DNA of 56,282 bases from Seison nebaliae (taxonomy: Eukaryota; Rotifera; Pararotatoria; Seisonacea; Seisonidae), in assembly GCA_023231475.1 (NCBI GenBank), contig JALJEE010000381.1, positions 1 through 56,282 of the forward strand. The letters are read 5' to 3'. The notes beneath the pieces were generated by a model. The model saw only the letters and a program-made list of their open reading frames with translations. It was not told the origin of the DNA and did no database searches. Position numbers and translations under genes: made by a program. Shown here piece by piece: positions 33,521 through 44,141 of this stretch (its first letter is position 1; every line of letters starts with the position of its first letter).

Positions 33521-35041
33521 ATGGATTCAGGTTGGTCAGGTGATGCAGCCGGTTACCCGTTGTCGATGTCGGATGGCATTGAAAACTATTTTTTTTATTC
33601 TAATGGAGACAGTTCCTTTTTTTAATTCACTCAACTTAACAAATTTAATTTTATTTCCAATTCTTCTCTTCACTCTTTTCCATTGTTCAATTGGCAACTT
33701 TCGGTTGTTTAACGAAATAAAATTAATTCCGTTAAGATTCATGGTTATGGTTTCTCTTCCTTTTAGCTTGGCTTCTACTCGCACTCCTTCTCCTTCTTCT
33801 CCATTTCCTAACTAAACAGTTTTTTTTATTATTATTCCTTTTAAAATTAGAAGTTTTATTGTTTAGGAAAGGAGTCGAATGTCCAGATGAAGAAGAGTTC
33901 AAATAATTCTTTAAATTAAAATTTCTTTAAAATACTCTCGTTAAAGACAGAAGAAAGAAGAGAAAGTGAAAGAAGAAGAAGAAATAGAAAAGAGTGAAGA
34001 CGAATGTGTTGCGGAGAGATATGATGACGTGGAAGTTAATTACGATGACTCACAAATCGATCTGGTTTTACCTCCTGGAATCATCGGTCGTATCTGGTTC
34101 GCTATCGAATATATGAATGAAGGATTTCTCCGAATCACATTAATCAAAGCGAGACATCTAGTTGCCCCAGATAATGCACTTATACATTCCTTAGCCAGGT
34201 CTCTCTTCACATTAGAATAAATTTAAACTTAAAAATTTTATTCGTAGAGTCCAAATTTTACCTGAACATGATTTCAAGCAAACTTTAGTGCACAAAGGAG
34301 CTAATCCAAATTATCATGAAATGTTATCATTCGATGTACCAGCAGCGGAATTATGTCGACGATTTGTAAAGATTCAAGTGATGAATGCCATTAATCCTCA
34401 AGTGCCTTATCCCATTGGCAGTTGTTATTATGCGTTGGATGATTTTTATTCGGCTCATTCAGTCGCTTATGGAAAAGTGGTGTGGAAAGATTTAAGACCA
34501 GATCATACGGTTCCCATTTGATCTTTTCATTCTACTCATCATCTTTCGATAGAATTCAATGATTTTATTGAAACTCGGGGTTCGTTATGATCATAAAGAT
34601 AAAATTTTATTGTTACTCGTCAGTCAAATTCAAGCGCTTTATACTCGTCAAACTGCAAGTCCATTCTCTTTATTCAATTCGATGTAAATCTTGTTATCGT
34701 TAGGAGTATATGTTCAAGCCACATTGATTTGGTTGGGACAACCGGTTGTAATGAAGCAAGGTGGTTATGTGACATTGAATAAAGGACCGGAAAATGACGT
34801 GAAGACGGCGGTACAACCATATCAAACGAAATTTTCTTTCATTTTACCGGAACGTGAAGAAGGGAAAGGTGTAAAATTGGAAGAATATTCTTTGTTCATC
34901 GAAATGAAGAGTGATTTAAAGGAAACGGAATTTGTGGAACAGTCCGATCCCACTTTAGCCACCATCATTTTGGGAATTAAAGGAGAAACGGATTTGATCG
35001 ATTTGATTGATAAACCGAGCGATTGGTTCCAAGCACAATAA
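33521..35041 (+). CDS. Synaptotagmin-like membrane protein with two Ca2+-independent C2 domains
   Basis: Seven exons: 33521-33611, 33768-33819, 33867-33896 (30 bp), 33947-34198, 34248-34509, 34553-34658 and 34704-35041, 376 aa. A short N-terminal luminal part (MDSGWSGDAAGY...) leads to a membrane helix made by exon 2 (WLLLALLLLLHFLT), then a very acidic/basic linker. C2A is GRIWFAIEYMNEGFLRITLI to IGSCYYALDDF, and C2B is LKLGVRYDHKDKILLLLV to IILGI. The fold residues are present (NPNYHEMLSFDVP). The calcium loops are not: SDPYVK is replaced by HSLARV, and the DxDxxxxxD loop by NAINPQVPYP. It probably acts in membrane traffic without calcium sensing, like Syt4/12/14-type proteins. Exons 1-3 rest on frame logic only. 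The downstream Met (33566) is an alternative start. Confidence 0.78.
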
Positions 35042-35240
35042 TTTTAATCAATAAACAAAATTTAATAAGCAAACTTTTAATAAAATTTCATTTAAAAAAA
35101 TTTCTTTTATTATTATTCATTTAATATTATTCCAATTTTGGGTAAATTTTTATGCAAAATTAAATTATTTTATTTTATTCTCATTTATCTGTGTATGGGA
35201 GAAAAGAAGAAAATTTCTTATTGTTTCATTAAAACAATTA

Positions 35241-36380
35241 TTGAGAAGAATGAATATTTTGAAGAAAGAATGGAAGAAATTTAATGAGAAGCGTGATATT
35301 GTGAAAAAAGAGGAGAAATTGGTGAAAGAAGATGAATGTTTCCAGATAACTGAGAACGACATTAATTTGAGTTGTAACATTCATATTGATGAAGTTCGCG
35401 CATTTGTTGATGATGTGGAAAGGAAATTGGGTGCTCGAATAACTATCGATTATCGTTCCTTATTGAGATCGGAACGAACACCCGATTTTCAAGATATGGA
35501 TAACAATCAACCGTTTCAACTCAATTTCAAATCATCGGCAATGAAAACGGGTGATTGGTGTGACGGTTGGAATCATAAGAGGAAATTACAAGAATTCATG
35601 ATAAAGAACAACATACTTCAACCAACCGTTATTGAAGACATGAATAATCCGGAGAATTTAAAAGCATTTGATGACAGACAAACATTTCACGAACAAGAAA
35701 AAGGACCAATGTCGAGTACGAGAATGTCGAGTACGAGAATGTCTGGTCGAATCGAACCGAAAGGAATGACAATGGATAAAGGTGAGACGATATGTCATGA
35801 ATTATTGCAGACAACTGAAACGCCAATGATTAATAAACATCAGGGAAGTATTGACAAGATCGTTAAAGATTCGGAGAGTGCAGATACGAAAGGATGGAAA
35901 GATAAGAGATTGATTGGGGAAATCTGTTTCCAACTCGATCGTCGAATACTCCAATATATTTTCGGTCAACGAGAACGATGGGATAAGAAGAATAATGTAA
36001 AAACGGTCAATTGTCAACCATTATATGGTTATTCGACCAAATGTCTCTTGTACTATATTGGACAACATTCGATTAATATAGAAACAGGATTTTTTGATGA
36101 TAATCTATATATGGAGAACTATTATCGATATTGTTATTTGTTTAGATCGTTAATCGAACTGAAATATGACGAGAGTATTCATCCTCAATTCTGTCATGAT
36201 CTCATTAATGAGTATAATGTACTTCCCAAATATTTGGCAGATCCACAACAATCATTAGCAGAATTACGAGCAGTTCTCGCTTCTCTTTGTCGACCGGAAG
36301 ATAAGAAGAATATTTTAGTCGTGTTCGATTGTCTCCTGTTCATGTCATTGGAAGATAAGGAACGTTTATTTCTATATTAA
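35241..36380 (+). CDS. SPATC1L: Speriolin-like protein (SPATC1/SPATC1L C-terminal domain)
   Basis: Single exon, 379 aa. The last 155 residues match the speriolin C-terminal domain: GEICFQLDRRILQYIFGQRER, a Gly-Tyr turn, then RSLIELKYDESIHPQFCHDL and INEYNVL, ending in a Leu-rich helix (VVFDCLLFMSLEDKERLFLY). The N-terminal half is charged and predicted to be disordered, with a short internal repeat (MSSTR twice). In mammals speriolin sits at the sperm centrosome and its paralogue SPATC1L in the sperm neck; what it does in invertebrates is not established. The start could be the first or third Met (MRRMNILKK). The stop codon overlaps that of the convergent MATCAP gene. Family call moderate to good, function unknown here. 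Confidence 0.72.
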   Translation: MRRMNILKKEWKKFNEKRDIVKKEEKLVKEDECFQITENDINLSCNIHIDEVRAFVDDVERKLGARITIDYRSLLRSERTPDFQDMDNNQPFQLNFKSSAMKTGDWCDGWNHKRKLQEFMIKNNILQPTVIEDMNNPENLKAFDDRQTFHEQEKGPMSSTRMSSTRMSGRIEPKGMTMDKGETICHELLQTTETPMINKHQGSIDKIVKDSESADTKGWKDKRLIGEICFQLDRRILQYIFGQRERWDKKNNVKTVNCQPLYGYSTKCLLYYIGQHSINIETGFFDDNLYMENYYRYCYLFRSLIELKYDESIHPQFCHDLINEYNVLPKYLADPQQSLAELRAVLASLCRPEDKKNILVVFDCLLFMSLEDKERLFLY

Positions 36381-37439
36381 TCCTTTTCTATCGTATTATA
36401 TTCATCAACCACATTCAATAAATTCAAATTAAATAATTGATACATGTTACATGGAATTAATCCGTTAATTTCAGCGATATATCTCAACTTCGTACGATAA
36501 GTTTCTAAATTTTTCATGAATTTTGGAACTTCGATTTTGTCTCGTTGTATTTTAAATCTTAATCTACGTGCATCACTTACTGATATTTTACCACTCATCA
36601 AGAGAGTGAAATCGATTTTATCGATATTCCTCAAAATATCGACGGCACCATCGAAATAGGCGTGAATGGGAATCTTGTTCAATTTCGAATTTCTTAAACA
36701 TCGCTGACACATTTTCACACCTTCCGCCTGATTAGCTATATATGGCTGAATTAATTCGAGTACATAACTCATCGTATGTTGGTGCATGAGATAAGCGACG
36801 TCTAAAATTGAAAGAATTATGATGGAAAATGATGGAAATGTTGAACAATATGACAATGCAGTTCGAAAGAGAAGTGGTACATTAGCATTGATGATTCCAT
36901 TGATGGTAGCTAATCCTTCTTCAGTTCGTCGTATCTGATAGTCGACGAGAGGACTCAAACCAAAATTCTTTCGAGCATTATGCCAGAGTTGTTTATGGTC
37001 GTTGGTGAATCGACAATAATGTGTTCCGATCTCATGGTCGGAAAGACAGAGAATGCCCAACTCTCTCAAATACGATTGATTTGATTCAGAATCTTCATTT
37101 ATTATTAAATTTATCTTCTTCTTCTTATAAGCTTTCGTACTGTGTTTCCTAGTCAACAATCGTGCGCTAATGATTAATTGGAGAAGTTGTTAACGGATTT
37201 GTTATGGGTAGAGTTTAGGAAGGAAAGAACTTGCAACTGAGATCGGTAGTGAATTCTAAGAGAATGTCGGAGATGCCACATAATCGAATGTATTCTTGAA
37301 CTAAGTCGTTGGCTTGAGCCACTTCGATCGGTTTTCCATAACATAACGCATGAAATTCCTCAATATTGTTAAAGGAATTCTTTACCATATCAAGTATATG
37401 TCTAGCTTCACATACCAACGGAAATTTTATGCGAGTCAT
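36377..37439 (-). CDS. MATCAP: MATCAP-type tyrosine carboxypeptidase (KIAA0895/DUF1704 family)
   Basis: Three exons: 37439-37231, 37166-36847 and 36801-36377 (introns 64 and 45 bp), 317 aa. The zinc-protease motif HEIGTHYCR (37036-37019 for HEIGTH) is followed by the third ligand region RRTEEGLATINGI. The downstream helices, FDGAVDILRNIDKIDFTLLMSGKIS and a closing VPKFMKNLETYRTKLRYI, also fit the family. MATCAP enzymes remove the C-terminal tyrosine of alpha-tubulin. All catalytic residues I can place are present (H, E, H, E). It is nearly only the catalytic domain; mammalian members carry long disordered N termini, so a further upstream exon is possible. The stop TAA shares the palindrome TTAA with the speriolin-like stop on the other strand. 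The gene is head-to-head with GST (294 bp). Confidence 0.88.
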
Positions 37440-37732
37440 GTTAAAGAAACGAAAAGGAAAGTAACTTCAATTTCAATTTTCTCCTAGTTATTTACAATTT
37501 CTCATTTTCATTTGGCAATTAATCAGAAACTAATATTATCGATTATTCATCGTTGTTTTATTATTAAATAAATAATCAAAATTAAATTTCCAATCGTTTC
37601 GACGTGAAAGAATGAATTTCCAACACTTGAACGACGACGTCAATGAGCCGTGACTCGTATCTTCTCTCGTTTTCCATATAAATCTCGTGAAAGTTTTTCA
37701 CTAAAACTTCTTTCTAAATTATCGTTGTCAAC

Positions 37733-38556
37733 ATGTCATCCCGTCCAAAGTATCGTCTACATTACTTCGATATTCGCGGTCGAGGGGAAATCATTCGATT
37801 GATATTCAATTTTGCCAGTTTCGTTCTCTTTCTAAATCATCTTCTTTCTATCATCAATCTGATATAGATGAACCGTTCGAAGATCATCGAATCGATTTCA
37901 AGAAAGAATGGACGAAAATGAAACCGACAACGCCGATGGGTCAAGTTCCTGTTTTGGAGGATATATCAAATTTGGATGAAACGAAAAATAAGCGAATTAG
38001 TACAATTGTGCAAAACTCAACTGATTCCACTAAAGTCAAATGTCAAAGTTTAGCCATCGCCCGATATCTTGCCAAAAAATTCAATTTAGCTGGTCAAGAT
38101 GATATGGAACAATATCAATGTGATGCGGTTACTCAAACGGCATCCGATTTATTTATTCGAGGTTCACTTCCATTTTTTATTTTTTGAGATAAATTATTTC
38201 CATTAATTCCAGGCCAAGCTTATGGGGTTTTTCCTCAAGTCGCACTACAAAAAGAATCGACAGAATTACGTCAAATTCTCGAAATGTTCAAATCGGATGA
38301 AATTCGGAAAACGATGAAATTATTAGATAAGTTTTTCAAGGAAAATCAACAGCAATACGAAGGTAGTCCCTTTATTGTGGGGAATCAAATGACGTATGCC
38401 GATCTGTATGTCTTCTACACTCTAACCACAATTAAAGCAATCGCTCCCGAGTATGTTGATAAATATTCGAACACTTTAGGACAACATTATAAGATGGTGA
38501 AAAATCATCCGAAATTGAAGGATTACATAAAAAATCAGAAATCATCGATAATGTAG
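37733..38556 (+). CDS. Glutathione S-transferase, sigma-like
   Basis: Three exons: 37733-37817, 37868-38161 and 38213-38556 (introns 50 and 51 bp), 240 aa. The N-terminal thioredoxin-like domain has the catalytic tyrosine in KYRLHYFDIRGRGEIIRLIF, the WTKMKPTTPMGQVPVLE turn with the cis-proline, and a glutathione-contact Q-S pair (CQSLAIARYLAKKF). The helical C-terminal domain has TYADLYVFYTL. The enzyme conjugates glutathione to electrophiles in the cytosol; some sigma GSTs isomerise prostaglandin H. An insert of roughly 20 residues between VPVLED and the QSLAIARYL helix (DETKNKRISTIVQNSTDST) is longer than usual for this loop. The ATG fits the family start exactly. Confidence 0.93.
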
Positions 38557-38675
38557 AAAACAGATGAATAATATTTAACTAATCGACATATTTGCTCACT
38601 TTTAATTGATATTCAAATTTATAAAATTTCAATAAATTCTACAAAATTTTTTGGCTTATTCCACTTCCCGTTACC

Positions 38676-40592
38676 ATGACAACGAATTTAGATAACTATC
38701 AAAATACATATGCTGACTCTCAAATAATTGCTGGTGTATCGATCAATGATAGGACGACGCAGACGGATGAAATCGAATTTCCGATTATTAAAAATATCAA
38801 TGATGAATATAATCAAATTACATCGGTTCGTTTCAGAATCCCTTCCGATTTCCATAGTTTCTTCTTCAGTTGACAAAGAAATTACATAAACAAATCAAAA
38901 ATGATTATGAAGTGATTAATTTGAAGTTTGAGAAGGATTTAACTGATGCCAGAGATATGATGTTTCTTTTCATTTTATCTGAACTAAGAATTAAATTTTT
39001 AATAAAAAAAAAAGATATGAAGAATTCAAAGACAAATTACAACATAGAAAGTCGGAAGAAGAAAAGGTTAGAGTGTTGTCGAACAAGAAATTGAAATTAT
39101 TGAAAAGAAATTTCGATTGTTGCAAAAAGCCTATCAACATCAACTGAACAATGAACTTGCCATGTTGCACAGTGAATATGAGAAGAAGATTGCTAATCTG
39201 ATTGTGGAGAATGCCAATTCATTGGAGAATAACCGCGATGATTACAAAATAAAATATTTTTCTCTCTTGACTAAAATGGAAGAGGTGGAGGTGGAGAAGA
39301 AACACGAGAAAAGGAAGATTGATGAAATGAAGATTAAATTACAAGTTCATATTGACTTCTTTTTCAACCAATTTATTTTATGGAATTGCGAGATAGAAAG
39401 AAGCGAAGGAGGCGCTCGAATCGATGACTGAAGAATTAGTAGAGAAAGAAGAGACATTGAAAAAGAAAGATGATCAGATTGATGAATTGTACAGGAAAAT
39501 TCGGAAGATCAATAAAGTGATGTTGGATTTAAGTTAGCAAAATGATATTTAATTTCATTCTTGAAAATTATTCATTTCAGATGATAAATATGAAGAGGAA
39601 ATGAATAATCGGAATACGATCGATGAAAAGATGAAGAAACTGGAAGAAGAAAAATCAGAATTAATAAATAAATTGAATAATTTCGATAAAGTTATCAAAG
39701 AGAGTAGTAGTGATCAAGTGAAATTGACGAAGGGTTTACGTGACAAAATAGAAAAGGTTAAACACCTTTATTGGAAAAAGTGTGAAATTTTTATTTTGTA
39801 GTTGGAAGAAGAAGTGGGAGAACTTCAAAGAAAAGAAGAGGATCATAAAGGAATGATAAGAATTTTGAAGAATAAATTGAAAACACGATCAACTTCTCAA
39901 ATGTCGATGAATACGTTGAATGAGAAGGCTCGATCATCCACCGACGATTACGGCACCACAGCTGCATCTTCATTGAATTATCATTCGAAAGTCGAAATTG
40001 TTGAAAATACAAAAATTCCTGTTTCGGAGGACAAACTTGCGGAAAATAGACACAATTTGGAGACACAACCGGAAATCGCAGAAAAGCCTGAGGAGGAAAT
40101 TAAAAAAAATGTTCAATCGATGAACGTTAAAGAAGAAAAAGAAAAAAATAAAAATGATCCGAAAGAAAATTCTCAAAATAAAAAACAACAATTTGAAGAA
40201 CCAAATTCCAGAGTAGAAAAGAATAAAGAGAAAATTGCAGAACGGGATTTGGCAACTAAAACAAAAATGAAAGATCAACGTATGATAGCGTCAGCATCTA
40301 CCAGACGAACGACATCATCCAAATCTTCCGGGTCAGGAAATTTGACATTGAAAATCGAATTATTGGAAGAGCAATTAAAAGAGCTGGAAAGAAAGTTGAC
40401 CGAATCCACCACCATCAATTCAATTCTATCAAGAAAGAATGAGATTCTGATAAATATGTTAGAGTTTTAATAGAATTCTTTCCTAATTAACTGAATTTCA
40501 GAACGAAAAAGTTGAAGGAAGAAATGTATGAACGTCATCATATTCTTAATAATTTTCATGAATACAGTACACCAATACAACCGAAATTATAA
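38676..40592 (+). CDS. Long coiled-coil protein (orphan), eight small-intron exons
   Basis: Exons 38676-38825, 38870-38961, 39015-39066, 39108-39344, 39397-39532, 39581-39756, 39802-40463 and 40502-40592, with introns of 44, 53, 41, 52, 48, 45 and 38 bp; 531 aa. After an N-terminal TTQTDEIEF motif nearly the whole protein to about residue 270 is heptad-rich coiled coil. A charged, disordered Glu/Lys/Asn middle and another coiled coil (LTLKIELLEEQLKELERKL) follow, ending in YSTPIQPKL. The style is that of centrosomal or ciliary coiled-coil proteins, but I recognise no family. The 41-bp intron at 39067-39107 lacks a pyrimidine tract and is the weakest join. The gene starts 120 bp after GST and ends 42 bp before the convergent neighbour. 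Confidence 0.7.
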
Positions 40593-40634
40593 AGGGAAAT
40601 AAATTAAAATTTTTCTCAAATACTTTTCCCAATT

Positions 40635-42071
40635 TCAACCAATAAATGCGAATTTTGCTATTTTCAACACTGATGTCGTTACAGCAGCTACCGTTACAGT
40701 ACTGATGACGGTTTTCGCTGCAATTAATGCATATTTCTGAGCAAGTTGATATTTCTGATTGGTTGGACTGAGATTAGACGGGATCGGATGATTCCTCAAC
40801 ATTGAGAGAACAGTAATCGATTTGGGTAGTCGATCCTCGACGATTTTCTTAACAAATTCTCGATCGCTTTTTGTAATCTCTTTAATTTTATACAATTCCT
40901 GATCGATGGAATCGTTGACGAGTTTAAGAAATTCTTCCCGTCCACCTAATTTACTCAACATCTCGTGAATTGGATTCCTCTCACTTGAATTACCACCATT
41001 CAATTTTTTCGTTAGTTGAACAACTTTTCTTTTACAAACATCGATTGCCACTTGATGTGGACAATGTTCACTCTTCTTACAAATCGATAAGAGTCGATTA
41101 ATAGTATATTTGATTGCATTGGAATTCCGTTCCGTTAAGACGATGTTCGACGACGAGTAGAATACTTCGCCAATAATTCTTAAGAAACTTCGAATGGCAT
41201 TTTTTATTTGAATCATATTCTTTGTCTCAGTAATACCGGCAGATAATGGATCGTCACTTAACATAGTCTCATTTAATGCAAATTGAATATACGACATTAC
41301 ATTATAATATTTAATGTAATCGATACTCGTAAAATTTTCAGGAAGAACTTCTCGATTCATCACTCTCATTCGCCATAAAGCTAAATCTAACATATGTTTC
41401 GTTTTCTCGATGGGACCGCTAAGAATGAATTGTTTAATATCCACTTTACTATCACGAACATGATAATTGAAATCGTTATACGATTTGATCTCTCCTAACC
41501 AACGGGCGATCTCTAAAGCGAATTCGACGAGTGTCGGTATGGAACAGTATCGATTCACCAAATAGAATGAATGACTTAACATCCCACGGAATTTCAAAGC
41601 AATTCTCGGAATATTATAATATTGTGCAGTATATTTATTACGAAAATTATTATGTGCTAATTCTAATGCCACTTTGGAAGCCAAAGGGAATAATCTGGTA
41701 GTGACGATCGTATAAAAGAAGTTGAGTAAAATTTCCATTTGGCGATTAGAACATTCGTAACCACTCTCGATGACTAGTGGATGTATCTCCACTTCATTCT
41801 GCTCAATATGTTTCACTTCTTCCACCGTCATATTCTTCCAAATATCTTCACAGACATTATCCAACTGTTTAATACATTGTTCGACTTGTCGTCTTATATT
41901 CTGTTCGGCGAACGATATGGTAATATCGAAACTACTTTCATTTCGCTTCATCTCTAACTTATCCTCATTTCTATTTTTCTCATTGTAAGTGGTCTTATGT
42001 TTCGTTTTGAAAATGGCCAAACCCACAAACATTAGGAGAAGTAACGACTTAAAAAGATAGTGGAAATTCAT
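40635..42071 (-). CDS. Orphan membrane or secreted protein, 478 aa
   Basis: Single exon. The N terminus has a hydrophobic segment (LFKSLLLLMFVGLAIF) that may be a signal peptide or anchor. The C terminus has a second one (ALIAAKTVISTVTVAAVTTSV). Between them lie about 400 helical residues with a few spaced cysteines (ECSNRQM, RYCSIP, CKKSEHCPHQVAIDVCKRK) and several N-glycosylation sequons. Looked-for families (Patched-like, innexin, claudin, saposin) do not fit. The ends suggest a type I or hairpin topology with most of the protein on one side. The 3' end is only 42 bp from the convergent coiled-coil gene. Confidence 0.65.
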   Translation of the reverse strand: MNFHYLFKSLLLLMFVGLAIFKTKHKTTYNEKNRNEDKLEMKRNESSFDITISFAEQNIRRQVEQCIKQLDNVCEDIWKNMTVEEVKHIEQNEVEIHPLVIESGYECSNRQMEILLNFFYTIVTTRLFPLASKVALELAHNNFRNKYTAQYYNIPRIALKFRGMLSHSFYLVNRYCSIPTLVEFALEIARWLGEIKSYNDFNYHVRDSKVDIKQFILSGPIEKTKHMLDLALWRMRVMNREVLPENFTSIDYIKYYNVMSYIQFALNETMLSDDPLSAGITETKNMIQIKNAIRSFLRIIGEVFYSSSNIVLTERNSNAIKYTINRLLSICKKSEHCPHQVAIDVCKRKVVQLTKKLNGGNSSERNPIHEMLSKLGGREEFLKLVNDSIDQELYKIKEITKSDREFVKKIVEDRLPKSITVLSMLRNHPIPSNLSPTNQKYQLAQKYALIAAKTVISTVTVAAVTTSVLKIAKFAFIG

Positions 42072-42750
42072 TGAAATAAGAAAAAAAATTTGTTTTCGCG
42101 GAGAAATAAAAAATAAAAAATTTTTGAAGAAAACTCAAAATGAAAATTTTTTGTTTTTGGAACAAATGGACGATTGAATTTTTGTTCGTTTTAAACTTAT
42201 GATCATTATTTTCCGTGATTTATAATTTAACGCACAATGTTTCACAATTTACCATCAGATACAAACTTATTAATGTTTACAAAGTGATTCAAACTCATCA
42301 AATGAAAATTAATTAAAAATTTTAATTGTGAATAAATAGTGATGAATTGCAATTAAGTTCAATTTCAGTGTAGAGAGTTTTAATTAAAAAAGTAAATTGA
42401 TTGTAATATTAAAAAAAGAAAATACTGTTTCTAATTTAAGAAATCTCAATGAGAATCGAATGAAATCGACGACTAACCGACTGGTGATTGGAGTGGGAGG
42501 AGAAGAGATAAGAATTTAACGAGGGAACAAAAGTGACTTCTTCCAAACTTATCTCATTATAATCTCATTAATTGTATTGAATGACATAATGAAGGATGAT
42601 AGTAGGAGATGATAAATTGAGTGAAAGTTTGTTATTTGAGGAAAAGTAGAAATTGTCCATGAATGACGTCATGTTTAGTTGAATTGTAGCTGGTAACTAT
42701 TTGATAAAATGATATAATTTAGTTTAATTCTTCGAAACTAAAGAGAAATT
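42072..42750. other. Shared 5' spacer of two divergent genes
   Basis: 680 bp between the 478-aa gene (minus) and the acidic-protein gene (plus), so a bidirectional promoter region. It is AT-rich with no recognisable motif. Confidence 0.5.
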
Positions 42751-44141
42751 ATGGGGAAAAATCGTCGTTTGGCACGACGACTACCACCAATTGATGATTC
42801 ATGTGATGACGAAGTAGCTGATATTCTGAAAAAGGATCGACCCAAATCATATCTCGATATGAAAACTAAAGATTCATATAATATGAATTTATATCGTACT
42901 GCCGAACCGTATCCAGAGAATGATTCCAAACAAATTGTTCTTCATTCGAAAAGTCAGAATCGACATCAATCGCTAGTTCTTCCATCAACTTACAATGTTT
43001 GGTCGAACGACCAATTCCAACAACTGTTGGACGATACAGGAAATAATTTAAGAAATTTATCCAATCTTCAAAACATTCAACAACGCAATTTCATCAAACA
43101 ACAACAACTCATTCTGTCAGCCACCGAATTTCATCAGAGTGATTATCATGATCGTTTGGTGAAGGATATCGAACCGAAATCCAAACCAATCATACAACCG
43201 ATGGATAGTCGTACCGTTGTTACTCTGGAGGAATTGGATAATCGTAAACGGATTCAAGTTGAACTGGCCGACCTAAATCGCTTCGGGAATTTCCTTCCAT
43301 CAGACAACATATCGAATGACGGAATTCAGGAATTTGATGATTCTAGTGACATCTCTACTTCTTATCGGAAAGCTGGAAAACGATTTCCCGCCAGCGATAA
43401 CACAGATAAAACAGATGAATTTAATCGTGTCCATAATCTAATTGGACATCATGATGATGGAGATGTCAAATCCGTTACCACTAAAGCGTCCGACATAGAT
43501 GTCAAAAATACGGACGATGGTGAAGTTATTCCACCACCACCCGTAATACAAGTGCCAGAAGAAAACGGTGACAATGAACGATTAAATGATGCTGTTAGTC
43601 GTCACACCGATAATGATGAATCAATTCATGATAATGTTGAGGGAGATGATGATGGAATTTCACTCCATTCAACAATTCCATCAATACCAGAAAGTTTTTT
43701 TCATTGAATTTTTCAAAATTTTTTATTTAAAATTAATTTTTTTTATTAGATGAACGAAGCGAAGAACCTAATAAAGACTTAGATGATGAACAGGAACCGA
43801 AACCATCAGGTGAAAATGATATAATTAACGAAGAATTGAATAAAAATGATGATGAGACAGATCCGAAGACATTACATGACGACTTGAACGATCACAAAAT
43901 CATCTCTTCAGATGACGAAGGATATTCCGATGATGATTCTTATTATAACAATGGTCTCAAAGACAAGGTGGAAGAGGAGGAAGAAGAGAAACCAACTGGA
44001 ATCAAACGATTTTTACCGAGATTTGGTAGGAAGAAGAAAGTGGCTAAAGAGGAACCGAAAGAAGAACCGATGCCCGGAGAGAAACCAGAAGGAAATGCTT
44101 TCACCAGATTCTTCAGACGCTTCCGACGAAAGAAAGATTAG
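42751..44141 (+). CDS. Acidic, disordered protein with basic C-terminal helix (orphan)
   Basis: Two exons, 42751-43693 and 43750-44141 (56-bp intron), 444 aa. It begins MGKNRRLARRLPPIDD, is rich in Asp/Glu/Ser/Asn throughout, and ends in two basic aromatic patches (GIKRFLPRFGRKKK and FTRFFRRFRRKKD) that could bind membranes or nucleic acid. No domain, signal peptide or membrane segment is seen. I recognise no family. Confidence 0.68.
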
